A stretch of DNA of 64,000 nt from Lutraria lutraria (lineage: Eukaryota > Mollusca > Bivalvia > Venerida > Mactridae), in the NCBI GenBank assembly GCA_964023205.1, contig OZ026844.1, positions 26,138,934 to 26,202,933 on the forward strand, read 5' to 3'. How positions within the stretch are numbered: the stretch's first letter is position 1; every line of letters starts with the position of its first letter. A model generated the notes under the pieces. It made no database searches, was not told the origin of the DNA, and saw nothing but the letters and a program-made list of their open reading frames with translations. A program made the position numbers and the translations under genes. Below are positions 40,401 to 46,375 of the stretch, in pieces.

Positions 40401-43400
40401 TTTCTTAATGAATTTATTTTCAGTTATATGGAACCAGTGACGTTGTCTGCTCTGATTATATTCGACTACAACCAGCCCCTGCACCAGATGCTCCGAGAAT
40501 AGCAGCGACAGTGGTTGGATTTGATGAACGACGTCAAATAGAGAAAATAACATGTGATCTAGTCAACAAGAGAGATCGGTATGTATCACACTCAGTATTT
40601 TATGTCCCAATAAAATAGATAATTTCTGTACAGTTTTCTGTAACATTCGTGCCAAATGAAAATTACACTGGCTTCCCGCTGTACCCAAAGCATTTGGTGC
40701 AAATTTTGCCAAAAACTATACAGAATACAAATTAAGAAATGACAACTATACATTGAACATATATATACATTTTCCTGCTTAGCATGTGCTATGTGTCGTG
40801 AAAATGAGATCGGAATAAAATACAGCTTCTTATCTCCTGACTTTGTGTAAAAAAGTGATTCCCGCAATACCCATTTGTGATGTCAATAGTCAAATAGGTT
40901 ATCCACATTGTTATAGCTAACACATGTACCCGGTACTGATCAACTTAATTCATGATAGGCAGCTTGCCCATTACAAGTTGGACCTGCAAGACTGAGCTGG
41001 ATGTCCTGAGCTAAATGAAAAAATCCTATAAGTACACACCCTTTGTTTCTTGTCCATTCAGATCATCAATAAATATGAGTAGTAAACAATCCAATGAGAA
41101 CTTTCCATTATTTTGGCACTTTGTTTTGTAATGTTATTTTTTTCAAAATGAAAGCCATATTAAATGTTACAATTAGAGTCAAGTGTAAAAATTGAAGCCA
41201 AGTATAAGTAAAATATAACAGTAACAATTGAAGCAAAGTATAACAATTGAAGCCAAAGTTTTTTTATTTTCACAGGTTGATAAGACAAGTTGGACATAAA
41301 CTGAAAGAAATCGGAGCATTAACACATCCACTCCGTGCAGAGAAGGATCGTGACGTCATTGAAGCTGCTCATACATTAACCAGAGTAGAAGAAGTACTGG
41401 AAGATTGCTTTGCTGCTTTGGATAACTTCACTGGTAGGATAATTCTCCAATTTCTTTAATAGTGCTTAGGACATACCTTATAATTTGTTTATTTATGTTT
41501 TCTTAACTGCACCAACTCAAATATTTGTTCTGTCCATATTTAAGAATTCATTTCTTGTAAAAAAAATCTACATCCCCACCTAAGCTGTTGTTTCCACAAG
41601 TTAGGAAGTTCTGTAGATACATTGTATTTATATATAGAGAATGTTTAGTTTTTCATATCATTTTTAACATCTTTACTTCATGTTCTAATCTTGAAATGTT
41701 TGCTTTTAAATTACAATTTAGTATCTTATATATGCTTGTAAATCACTCAGCATTAAAATGTTATATCTTCTTTTGTAAACCTTTATCCTCAATTTGACTG
41801 GTTTCCTGTTTTTTAGGCCAGTTGATTGCTCATGTAAGTTGGCAGAGCAACCATTCTAAGGATATTGAAGTATCTGGTTACAATGTTCTTATTGATGGAA
41901 AACAATATGGCAATCCAATGCATGAAGGAGTAAAGACTGTTCGAATAAAGGTACGTCTGGTATCATTGATTTATGTCACTTTTTTTTAAAACTTCCTTGT
42001 ATACAAGCACTTGAATCTTGATGCTTTTTTGCTGAAAATTGAAACTTTGGTATATTATGTACTGTGTTCATTGAATGTTTAGAGAAAAAGTACTCCATGT
42101 TTTTCTTGTTTTTTGTTTGTTTCATTTTGTTTTTATTGAGACCTGTCAACTGACAGAAAGCACTAATGAGGCAACATAATCTAGTCTATGTGTATTTTCA
42201 GTCATATCCTTTCTTTTGTGGAGGATACAGCTAGTTCATGACCTTTTGATATTTGTGATGATTGGTGAAATATCACCAGATTGTCATTTTTTCTTCTACA
42301 TTTGTTAACTAAACTACCTACATAATTATATTTTTTATTTCAGCTTGGCACAGAACAGCCAGTGTACAAACTAAGCATGGTAGCTTTAACTGATAAGCCA
42401 TCAGCTTCCAGTGAGGAATCAAACAGTATTGATCTCCTATCAGAAGCATTCAGGCCATTCTCCTTCTATTGTTATCATAGCATTCATACTAAAGGAAAGA
42501 GGTCAGTTTTCAAACACATTACACTTAAAGGTCTAGATTTGCTAAATTCATAATGCATTACATGAAGAATGTCTCTTGTACATAGTCAAAATCAAACCCT
42601 TTAATTAAACACAATTAAACACTCCACTTTTCCTTTTCACTATGTTTTGTGTCAGGCGTTAGTAGTTCATCTTTCGCTCTTTTTTAGTTGGCCAGACCAA
42701 GGCTGTTGTAAGTACCCTGATTCCATTGCGTATGAGAGACAACTAGCTAAGAAACTAGCCAATCAGGGGTTACTGAAGAAACATGTTCCTCCACCATCCT
42801 GCAGTTTGTTGGACATCTTTGATGGTGAATACAAACCTCTACTCCAAGGTCATAACAGACAATACCCAACAGCTATATTCTTCTGGACACCATGGTATGT
42901 ACAGTTTGCTTTCATTGGTCTTTTTGCCATCAGTCTTCCTTAAGGAAGCATTGAAAATATTTTAGGCATATGCAAGCAATTGTTAAGTTTGATCTAAGAG
43001 CTAATACAGTAGATGTATCTCTGTAATTGTGAAAGTTATGTTGTAAATTTAATATGTTCTCATTCCTCACTTCAGGTGTTTACCATCACAAAAAATCATG
43101 ACATACTATGCACGATTTGCACGTGAAACTACGAAAGAATACAACTTTATTGCTGTGGCCTGTAACACCAATGGTGCAACAGTGACTGGGAGGAAAGATT
43201 TGATTCATATGATAACTGCCAATGGTTGGAGAGAGGATGGTTCTCTGTGGCATGCAACCAGTCAGTGTGCTTCCTCCATCTACGAGGCGACCAACCATAT
43301 CTGGAAGAACACCACTGGTGGTAAGTTATATACACTCAAACCTGTGAACAAAGGGCCTTTACTGACTTTATGGCCTATGTGTTCTATTGAGTTGCTGTTC

Positions 43401-45678
43401 TTTGCATGTTGGTCATTATTCACATGTGACCTTTATTCACAGGTGGCCATTAAATCAAGTCTAACTGTTGGAAATTATCACTTATTTTTGCTGTAAAAAA
43501 TCAGTATGATACTGTATACGTCTTTATTTCTGTTGGTGCATAATTAGTTCGTAATCGTTTGTCAGTCCCGGCGAATTTTCTTCTATTTTCAATACAGATT
43601 TGATGCGAAAGTTCGAAATACGATAGTAGAAAAAATGTGATAGTTCGAAATGAAATTGAAGTCCTCAGATACGTTTTTACACTATAATCAGATGCGAAAG
43701 TTCAAAGTGACTATTCGCTGTTTTTCACACCTATTCAATTTATTTTTGACACATGTCATTCTTAAAAAGAAATCATTTGGCCATAAAACTGAAAATCTAA
43801 ATTATAATAAGCGAATAAAAAGCGTTTAAACTTTTGACTACAAAAGTCATGTGTATTTTGTAATGGTTTTCTGTACCGTTATCATTCGTGTAAAGTCGCA
43901 CGTACATATCAGATGCAGGATAAACATATGCGGCAATCCAGGGAAAATATTTCACATGTAAGACACTTCTAGTGGACCTCTACCAACTTTGTTCAAATTA
44001 TTGCCCTAGGGTCAGAATTGGCCCCGCCCCAAGGGTCACTTGATTTAACATAGAATTATAAAGGGAAATTTTAAAAATCTTCTTGTCAGAATCTACAATG
44101 CCTAGAGTTTAGATATTTGGTGTGTAGCATTGTCTAGTGTACCTCTACCATGTTTGTTCAAATTATTGCCCTAGGGTCAAAATTGGCCCCGCCCCAGGGG
44201 TCACTTGATTCATATAGGCTTATATATGAAAATTTAAAAAATCTAGTCAGAAACCCCAATGCCTAGAGCCTAGATATTTTGTATATGTTAAAATGTGTAC
44301 ATGTAATAATTGCAGGTATTCAGAGAGATACTGCTGACATTGAGACTGAGAGTAATGTTGACCTAACTGAGTTACTCGGAATTGCTGGTGTACCAACATT
44401 CTTGTTTATTCATCAAGAAGGTATGGTTTTCTTTAATGAATGTCATAATATGAGGGTTTCATGCTAAATGTTTAAGTGTTAATGCTTTACTTAGTCATAG
44501 TGGAAATAGTTATTCATGAAATCCAGCAATCGCTGTAAGCAATTAAAGTGAGGTCGAAGACAGTGACCTTCTACACAAAAATTTAGTCTGCAAGCTACTA
44601 CTAATATCTAGAGAAGGATTCGGTCTACGGTCCTTAGATAAAGTATGATAATGTATATTAGTTAAATAAGCATTTTTATGATATTTTGTAACAAGCCATT
44701 TCTTAAGCGTGTGTTTAAGATTTTGAATATTTTTTATATGTAGGTTACATTGCCTGGCATGGACGATACAGTGCTTATGACTATGGTTCATTTGCTGCAT
44801 TTATGAGACATACATTCAGTGAGGTATCTGCTGTCCCGTGTCCAGTCTTCAAATGTGATAATTGTAAAAATGATACCTCCATTGATGAGGAGGCAATTGG
44901 TAAATATATATATATTTTATCTGTGTAATGATATCTTGTGGTTTCAAACTCATGAAAGGGCCATAGTAACCAGGGGGCTAGGGATGGCTAGCCTCCCCTC
45001 AATAATTTTGACTGGAATGGTAATTAAAGGGTCCATAACTGATTGCTTCCTAGGAGTATGCATAATAATAGTCAGCTGATAGTAATTTTCAGTCTGTAAG
45101 TTAGTAATCACATCTTGTTACAAGTCTTGTAAAAAAAAAACTGATTGTTTTCAAGTGTCCAATTATTGTTTTGTAAAGAATGATAGATAATTTGGTTTAA
45201 CTTATGGTTAGTTGTTCTTTTGTGATCTAGATTAGAATTTACATGTTCATTAATAAGTGACTTTCTAAACCTCCAATTTTGCTTGTGAAAATATTAAATA
45301 AATATAGCAAATCACATACTTTTTGTGTCTTGACCTATATTATATCTTCTTTTTTCAGAAACAGTGCTAGGATACATTAATACCCAGACACCATTTAAAC
45401 AGGTAATCATTAAACCACAAAGGCCACAGTCTGCTAAATCTGACAGTGATTCGATTGAGAGAATTTTCGTTAAACGTAAATCCAGTCCAAAACGTAAGAA
45501 ACAACCGAAAAATAAACTTACGGTGAACCAGAGGCCGTACTCAGCTCATACTACGACTTACGCATACTTACTGAAAAGCCCTTACATGGAACGGCAAGCA
45601 CCATCTCCAAAAACACACAAAATCTTGATGCGTCCAGCAAGTAGCAAAAATGTTCAAGTTGCATATGAAACACTGTGA
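1..45678 (+). CDS. Large FN3-repeat / thioredoxin-like multidomain protein (30 exons, 5'-partial)
   Basis: Exons (all GT-AG): 2-1487, 9226-9863, 10051-10235, 10550-10808, 11118-11470, 12316-12634, 13016-13217, 14382-14513, 15476-15616, 21723-21824, 26946-27041, 27329-27511, 31890-32824, 33009-33135, 33720-33936, 34214-34489, 34768-35035, 36974-37152, 37478-37658, 37889-38062, 38470-38595, 40424-40578, 41276-41433, 41817-41950, 42344-42501, 42688-42894, 43076-43320, 44316-44420, 44744-44899, 45359-45678. They sum to 8217 nt in one frame (2738 residues plus TGA). The frame is open from the first base, so the start codon lies upstream. Order of parts: RS-rich region, acidic S/E/T tract, about 14 FN3-like modules, thioredoxin fold, basic tail. 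No transmembrane segment is evident. Intron phases are mixed rather than the 1-1 pattern usual for shuffled extracellular FN3 modules, so I infer an intracellular protein. Function unknown. Individual splice sites are predictions; exon 8 has the weakest acceptor. Confidence 0.88.
1880..3012 (+). mobile_element. Hairpin-ended element, family B (pearl/Helentron-like)
   Basis: Starts TTAGCTCACATGTCACAAAG (imperfect hairpin to about 1913) and ends GTCATGTGAGCGATATAGGG followed by the hairpin GGGCCATCTTGGCCC and TCTTGTT. The core is about seven diverged ~140-bp units with phrases such as 'TTGGATCTTCACCAAA' and 'GGGTCATCTGGGGTCA'. It lies in intron 1 in gene sense and has no coding capacity. Family assignment is by structure, not a database match. 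Confidence 0.75.
3778..4291. mobile_element. MITE-like inverted-repeat element (about 510 bp)
   Basis: Left end CAGTTGAATCGTGATAGTTC and right end reading inward CAGTTGAATCGCAATAG form imperfect terminal inverted repeats. Inside, 'TTCGAA' and 'GAACTTTCGCAT' motifs recur near both ends. A related fragment in opposite orientation lies at about 43545-43740. No transposase is seen. Confidence 0.6.
4696..5863 (+). mobile_element. Hairpin-ended element, family B, second copy
   Basis: Same ends and core as the copy at 1880. Its 5' hairpin is nearly perfect (AGCTCAC, TGTCAC / GTGACA, GTGAGCT; 4701-4732). Ends at CCCTCTTGTT near 5863. Sense orientation in intron 1. Short open frames inside the core are repeat artefacts. 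Confidence 0.75.
5864..7137. other. Intron 1 sequence without recognised features
   Basis: AT-rich intronic sequence. I saw no splice-flanked coding segment or terminal repeats here; the open frames at 6034-6276 and 6562-6822 look random. Confidence 0.5.
7138..7215. repeat. 26-bp tandem repeat, three copies
   Basis: The phrase 'GCAACTATGGTTCATTTTAT' plus a short tail (ATGATA) repeats three times in succession. Intronic. Confidence 0.8.
7655..8030. repeat. 33-bp minisatellite, about 11 copies
   Basis: Units read CATTGGTTAATYTTATACTG then ATGGCAGTCTT, period 33 bp with one 31-bp unit. Each copy carries ATTGG (reverse of CCAAT). The period divides by three, so an open frame of 11-residue hydrophobic repeats appears at 7664-7906. 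Nothing else suggests translation. Confidence 0.9.
8368..8546. mobile_element. Short MITE-like element with CAGTCAA ends
   Basis: About 180 bp, starting CAGTCAAACCTG and ending CAGGATTGACTG (reverse complement CAGTCAATCCTG). A diverged relative, with 'CTCAAACCTGTGAAC' and 'TTTATTCACAGGTGGCC', lies at about 43335-43460. Non-coding. Confidence 0.6.
8547..9225. other. Intron 1 end without recognised features
   Basis: Holds a 63-bp segment at about 9089-9151 flanked by AG and GT that looks exon-like. Joined in the phase left by exon 1 it would give a stop, so it is not counted as an exon. Confidence 0.5.
9226..9863 (+). CDS. Exon 2: acidic Ser/Glu/Thr repeat and disordered linker
   Basis: 638 nt, entered in phase 1 after a T-rich tract ending TTTAG, with a consensus donor CAG|GTAAGT. 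It encodes a low-complexity tract of alternating SE/TE dipeptides (about 30 residues) followed by basic/acidic disordered sequence. Together with exon 1 it forms the roughly 700-residue non-globular region ahead of the FN3 array. An in-frame ATG at 9207 lies in the intron and is not needed. Confidence 0.85.
10051..11470 (+). CDS. Exons 3-5: FN3-like modules 1-2 and start of 3
   Basis: Exons 10051-10235, 10550-10808 and 11118-11470. FN3 signatures: a Trp in strand B (VRVSWRLP, LLEWEPP, VLMSWERP), a strand C Tyr motif (GYQIYVDNK), and the 'L.PG..Y.V.V.A' turn (NGLVPGLTYRLYVIA; NNMVPGKTLSVYVVAV). Proline-rich linkers (VGPPRPPK, CPRKPPS) separate modules. Junction phases run 0, 2, 0, then 2. Module 1 has a longer loop than usual. 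Confidence 0.88.
11536..12113 (+). mobile_element. Helitron-like hairpin/CTAG-ended repeat with two ~170-bp internal units
   Basis: Starts near TTATTATGCCCCTGCC. Contains two direct copies sharing 'AACTCAAGAAATATTTCATG' and 'AGGTCAAGTTCAATATCCGC'. Ends with the hairpin TGTGTCCTCCAGACACA, then TTTCTAG at about 12108. The hairpin followed by CTAG is like Helitron 3' ends. Sense orientation in intron 5. Confidence 0.55.
12316..13217 (+). CDS. Exons 6-7: FN3-like modules 3-4
   Basis: Exon 12316-12634 completes module 3 (VYVDGKWYGEV; LNPEQSYDISVKAI) and begins module 4 (IDVTWLVPQQHGDATIS). Exon 13016-13217 continues with GYQMLKNGKLYG. The 'GY..Y..G' strand after a phase-0 intron recurs through the array. 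The G-Y-x-V-Y-x-N/D-G pattern resembles FN3 domains of RIM-binding proteins, but I see no SH3 domain. Exon 7 ends in a Glu/Lys-rich helix-like stretch and leaves phase 1. Confidence 0.87.
13218..14381. other. Intron 7, no clear element
   Basis: AT-rich. The stretch near 14030-14275 contains phrases typical of bivalve repeats (TTTGTCCGTCC), but no ends could be fixed. Confidence 0.4.
14382..27511 (+). CDS. Exons 8-12: Asp-rich insert, FN3-like module 5 and start of module 6
   Basis: Small exons 14382-14513, 15476-15616, 21723-21824, 26946-27041 and 27329-27511, all joined in phase 1, are spread over 13 kb of intron. Exon 8 (44 codons, Asp/Lys-rich) has a weak acceptor (CATATAG) but keeps frame on both sides; exons 7 and 9 would also join in frame, so it may be alternative. 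Exon 9 contains a Cys-containing segment (CPPSQVWCERVTGHSALVVW). Exon 10 has QVTWWPGDKPEDD. Exon 11 gives the FN3 end motif (NLRPATTYTIVVEA). Exon 12 starts the next module after SPPDPPS (ALKVAWDVPREHG). Because all five have phase 1 on both sides, any could be skipped without a frameshift. Confidence 0.8.
15640..16015 (+). mobile_element. Repeat of the 'ATGCCCCC...CCAAACCTTGTC' family, 5'-truncated
   Basis: Shares 'CAGTCCGCAACCAAACCTTG', a run of 'CAGTAGATCAAAGGTCAAGG' type phrases and the end hairpin GTTTCACAAAC with copies at 38112-38338 and 30697-31836. It has two copies of the ~140-bp core. Lies in intron 9, sense orientation. Confidence 0.6.
16910..17645 (+). mobile_element. Composite TACCCCCAGATAT element with family A core units inside
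   Basis: Starts ATACCCCCAGATATTAAATA and ends 'GGGGGTATTCATCACC' with the hairpin TCACCTTTAGTGA then TAGTTCTAGTT. Its outer part is shared with 27676-27910. The middle (about 17035-17330) matches family A core units ('GACCTCTATCAAGTTTGTTC', 'GGCCCCGCCCCGGGGGTCAC'), so the two families have recombined or inserted. Confidence 0.6.
17646..19500. other. Intron 9 sequence without recognised features
   Basis: AT-rich; I saw no exon-like or repeat-terminal structure. Open frames at 18202-18405 and 18808-19014 on the minus strand look random. Confidence 0.5.
19508..19954. repeat. 16-bp minisatellite (ACACATACACTATAAC)n
   Basis: About 28 near-identical 16-bp units with few variants (ACACCATAAC, ACATTATAAC). 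Near-perfect homogeneity suggests recent expansion. Intronic. Confidence 0.95.
19955..21722. other. Intron 9 end without recognised features
   Basis: AT-rich. The open frame at 21239-21535 has no splice context fitting the gene model. Confidence 0.5.
22395..23865. mobile_element. Composite repeat bounded by inverted GGCCATTTCTTCCCCC arms
   Basis: Left arm about 22395-22445 (GGTGTAGCAG, then CCCCTGGCCATTTCTTCCCC); right arm about 23820-23865 reads the same inverted (GGTGTAACAGGCCATTCTTC). Between them, in order: about four 66-bp C-rich units (to 22735), a 5'-truncated family B hairpin element (22766-23372) fused to a family A core (to about 23515), and a 34-bp satellite. Lies in intron 10. 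Confidence 0.55.
23517..23815. repeat. 34-bp minisatellite, about nine copies
   Basis: Unit AGAAGTAAATACAAACTCAG then AAATATTAACATAC, with AGAAGTAAATAC and AAAAGTAAATAT variants partly alternating. It sits inside the inverted-arm composite. Confidence 0.9.
24683..25372 (+). mobile_element. Hairpin-ended element, family C
   Basis: 5' hairpin AGCCCACCTGAT-GA-ATCAGGTGAGCT (24688-24713). Core of about three units with 'AAGAGTTATGGGCCCTTGAC' and 'ATTTATTCACC'. 3' end CTCAGGTGAGCGATCTAGGG with hairpin GGGCCATCTTGGCCC and TCTTGTT. Sense orientation in intron 10. A reverse copy is at 51702-52216. Confidence 0.75.
25421..25504. repeat. Fold-back palindrome (MITE-like), ~36-nt arms
   Basis: Left arm ATATCGAGGGCTCAGCGCAA..., right arm ending GTTGCGTTGAACCCTCGATAT; the arms pair with few mismatches around a roughly 12-nt loop. 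Likely a small MITE or stem-loop. Confidence 0.75.
25505..26945. other. Intron 10 end without recognised features
   Basis: AT-rich sequence with no coding or repeat structure I could support. Confidence 0.5.
27676..27910 (+). mobile_element. Short 'TACCCCCACTAAAG' element with hairpin/CTAG end
   Basis: Begins TTTTTATACCCCCACTAAAG with a small fold-back (TACCCC...GGGGTA) and ends GTCACCTTGTGAC (hairpin) then AGCTCTAGTT. The ends match the outer part of 16910-17645. No coding capacity. Confidence 0.6.
28127..30510 (+). mobile_element. Hairpin-ended element, family A, expanded core
   Basis: 5' hairpin AGCTCACC-AGCAC / GTGCT-GGTGAGCT (28132-28166). 3' end GGTGAGCATTTATAGGGCC, hairpin GGGCCATCATGGCCC and TCTTGTT at 30510. 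The core of ~158-bp units is grouped into a 476-bp higher-order repeat in three near-identical copies. Sense orientation in intron 12. Confidence 0.8.
28746..30173 (+). repeat. 476-bp higher-order tandem repeat, three copies
   Basis: Copies begin at 28746, 29222 and 29698. The marker GTGGACCTCTACCAAG falls at 28761, about 28916 and about 29074, then 29237, giving sub-unit spacings near 155, 158 and 163 bp that sum to 476. The 86-residue open frame in copies 1 and 2 is identical; copy 3 differs slightly. These frames are repeat artefacts, not genes. Confidence 0.9.
30697..31836 (+). mobile_element. 'ATGCCCCC' family element, split by a hAT-like insertion
   Basis: Left part 30697-30777 (ATGCCCCCTTGCAAAG ... 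GTCCGTAC) and right part 31687-31836 (GTCCGTAACCAAACCTTGTC to the GTGTTTCATAAACAC hairpin) make one element when the insert is removed, matching the uninterrupted copy at 38112-38338. Confidence 0.7.
30778..31686. mobile_element. Non-autonomous hAT-like transposon with 8-bp target duplication
   Basis: Ends CAGGGCTCTTGAAA... and ...TTAAGACCCCTG (inverted CAGGGGTCTTAAA). Flanked by GTCCGTAC (30770-30777) and GTCCGTAA (31687-31694): 8 bp, 7 of 8 identical, fitting the hAT target pattern nTnnnnAn. 909 bp, no transposase frame. Contains a run of 16 G (31604-31619). Confidence 0.7.
31890..32824 (+). CDS. Exon 13: FN3-like modules 6-8, largest internal exon
   Basis: A single 935-nt exon holding most of three FN3 modules: LREKTDYMVRITAIT (end of 6), a complete module 7 (LKLMWTPPIVYGSN to LTPGNQYKVIVEAV), and module 8 (AQLYWEKP, GYKLEINGKTY, CKPGKLYHVTLVALT). 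Most other modules are split by introns, so local intron loss or retroposition of this part is possible. Acceptor AACAG at 31889; donor AAG|GTGTGT. Confidence 0.9.
33009..35035 (+). CDS. Exons 14-17: FN3-like modules 9-10 and start of 11
   Basis: Exons 33009-33135, 33720-33936, 34214-34489 and 34768-35035. Exon 14 is an acidic linker. Exon 15 gives a divergent module (FNIIWYSHDDR). Exons 16-17 give a canonical FN3 (PGPPDPPE, FVIEWGEPRLYGG, GYQVYLNDK, YYKVNLVALSANP), then DIPVKVTKVTE starts the next. The donor of exon 17 (GCA|GTAAGT) directly abuts a 1.6-kb minisatellite. Confidence 0.87.
33428..33645 (+). mobile_element. tRNA-derived SINE
   Basis: The head resembles a Ser/Leu-type tRNA: A box TGGTCGAGTGG, a long variable region, B box GGGTTCGAGCCC, then CTGCTGACCA. 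A non-tRNA body of ~110 bp and an AAAC-rich tail follow. In intron 14, gene sense. The anticodon position reads TCA and the arms are imperfect, so it is not a functional tRNA gene. Confidence 0.75.
35036..36820. repeat. Minisatellite at a splice donor, ~26/30-bp units
   Basis: Units are 'TCTGTTCATGTGATCCAATA' followed by TAAGTG, TAAGTA, TACTGTAAGTA or TACTGTATGTA. The array starts within the donor of exon 17 (GCA|GTAAGTGTTCATGTG) and runs to about 36640, with degenerate shorter units to 36810. About 21 copies contain GTAAGTAT. Minus-strand open frames here are repeat artefacts. Confidence 0.95.
36974..42501 (+). CDS. Exons 18-25: FN3-like modules 11-14 with a helical insert
   Basis: Exons 36974-37152, 37478-37658, 37889-38062, 38470-38595, 40424-40578, 41276-41433, 41817-41950 and 42344-42501. 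Module 11 ends with CLPGTTHFVRLIALD; module 12 has VQWDKPNTYGD and GYKVYVNG; module 13 has LRVGWEDPYVTEG. Exons 22-23 add an Arg/Lys/Glu-rich, probably helical stretch (about residues 2200-2295) before module 14 (AHVSWQSNHS, GYNVLIDGKQYG, YKLSMVALT). Confidence 0.87.
38112..38338 (+). mobile_element. Intact 'ATGTCCCC...CTTGTTTT' short element
   Basis: 227 bp with the same start (CCCCTTTCAAAGTATAGGGG, a partial fold-back) and end hairpin (GTTTCACAAAC, then ACTTCTTG) as the copies at 15640 and 30697. It provides the uninterrupted reference for the hAT target site. In intron 20. Confidence 0.65.
38680..39946 (+). mobile_element. Hairpin-ended element, family B, third full copy
   Basis: 5' hairpin AGCTCACATGTCACAAAGTG..., core of about eight ~140-bp units, 3' end GTCATGTGAGCGATATAGGG with a shortened terminal hairpin (GGGCCCTCTTG). 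Intron 21, sense orientation. Confidence 0.75.
39952..40250 (+). mobile_element. 3'-truncated family A element
   Basis: Starts AAGCTCACCTGAGCACAGTG six bases after the previous element ends, and keeps the 'AACAACATCTCCTCCTATAT' and 'TTGGCAACCAGAG' phrases. It loses similarity before any 3' hairpin. Confidence 0.6.
42688..44899 (+). CDS. Exons 26-29: C-terminal thioredoxin-fold domain with a CxxS site
   Basis: Exons 42688-42894, 43076-43320, 44316-44420 and 44744-44899 encode about 240 residues. A beta strand leads to the active-site region (TAIFFWTPWCLPSQK). The Trp codon of WCLPS is split by the intron. Cys at about residue 2465 aligns with the first thioredoxin cysteine; Ser at about 2468 replaces the resolving one. 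A later GVPTFLF supplies the cis-proline (about residue 2572), and IAWHGRYSAYDY follows on the last strand, as in thioredoxins. An insert with Gly/Trp and Cys residues lies between them. The CxxS form suggests mixed-disulfide/monothiol chemistry or a structural role rather than disulfide reduction. Confidence 0.82.
43545..43740. mobile_element. Fragment related to the 3778-4291 inverted-repeat element
   Basis: Contains 'GATGCGAAAGTTCGAAATAC', 'TGTGATAGTTCGAAATG' and a second 'GATGCGAAAGTTC', shared in reverse with 3778-4291. One end is not identifiable. Confidence 0.5.
43965..44283 (+). mobile_element. Family A core fragment (two units, no ends)
   Basis: Two ~155-bp units with 'GACCTCTACCA', 'TTGTTCAAATTATTGCCCTA' and 'GGCCCCGCCCCAGGGGTCAC'. 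It stops about 30 bp before exon 28. No hairpin ends. Confidence 0.7.
45359..45678 (+). CDS. Exon 30: last helix and basic RPxSA-containing tail, with stop codon
   Basis: Acceptor TTTTTTCAG at 45358; TGA at 45676-45678. After a short helix (TVLGYINTQTPF) the tail is strongly basic (KRKSSPKRKKQPKNK, a possible bipartite nuclear signal). It holds three related motifs, RPQSAK, RPYSAH and RPASSK. From memory, RPxSA-like motifs are frequent in ciliary and axonemal proteins, so a cytoskeletal or ciliary role is a weak inference. Confidence 0.88.
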
Positions 45679-46375
45679 TTTGTTGATACGTCACAACATG
45701 AAACAAACATTTTAAAGAAACATAAGTCAAATAGTTGAATAATTTTTAAAGTGAGTTGTTGTAAAAAAAAACATGTTGGAATTGTATAGGAACTTCATAT
45801 AAGAGTGTTGTCTAATTTTCTGACTCAAGAAGATTTTATTAGTAACTTGCCTAGATTGTTATTTGTGTAATGAATTGTGTAGAAATTTGATTTTCTTAAT
45901 ATGTACGATTGTTGAAATGGCACATGCTTTATCAACAACTGTTACTGTGATAAGTTTGGTTAATTTTAGAAGGAAAAGGGGTAGAATAGGTTCTAGTGAT
46001 TGTTTTATTTATTTTTACAATATTTGTTTTTCTAATTCTATTGTATTTTAATCTGTGATTTGTTGAAAATGTGTTGTCTTATGTTTAACTGATTTTTTTG
46101 TGATTAGAAAACTTGATGTATCTTTAAATAAGTACTCTGTTATGACTAGGTTTTCGTAACAATATATTGATCATATTCATGCAGTTTTGTTCAGTTATTT
46201 TAGAATTTTGATAAAGATACCATGTTTTAAAATTCAGCTGAACTGTTCCATTTTCTGCAACATTTGTCAAGATAATGTGACCATAAGTTTCATGGTTGTG
46301 ACCATAAGTTTCATGGTTTATAATTTCATGTAAAAGAAATTTGGCCTTTCAAAATAAAAATTTGGTGAATGCATT
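45679..46375 (+). other. 3' UTR of the FN3/thioredoxin gene with poly(A) signal
   Basis: AT-rich non-coding sequence follows the stop codon. A canonical AATAAA at 46353-46358 is followed by a T-rich stretch from about 46376, as expected around a cleavage site. I saw no earlier AATAAA after the stop. The exact cleavage position is inferred. Confidence 0.6.

Noticed and set aside
10051..42501. Assignment of the FN3 gene to the RIM-binding protein family
   Set aside because: FN3 strand motifs look similar, but no SH3 domain is found and the C-terminal thioredoxin fold does not occur in RIM-BPs.
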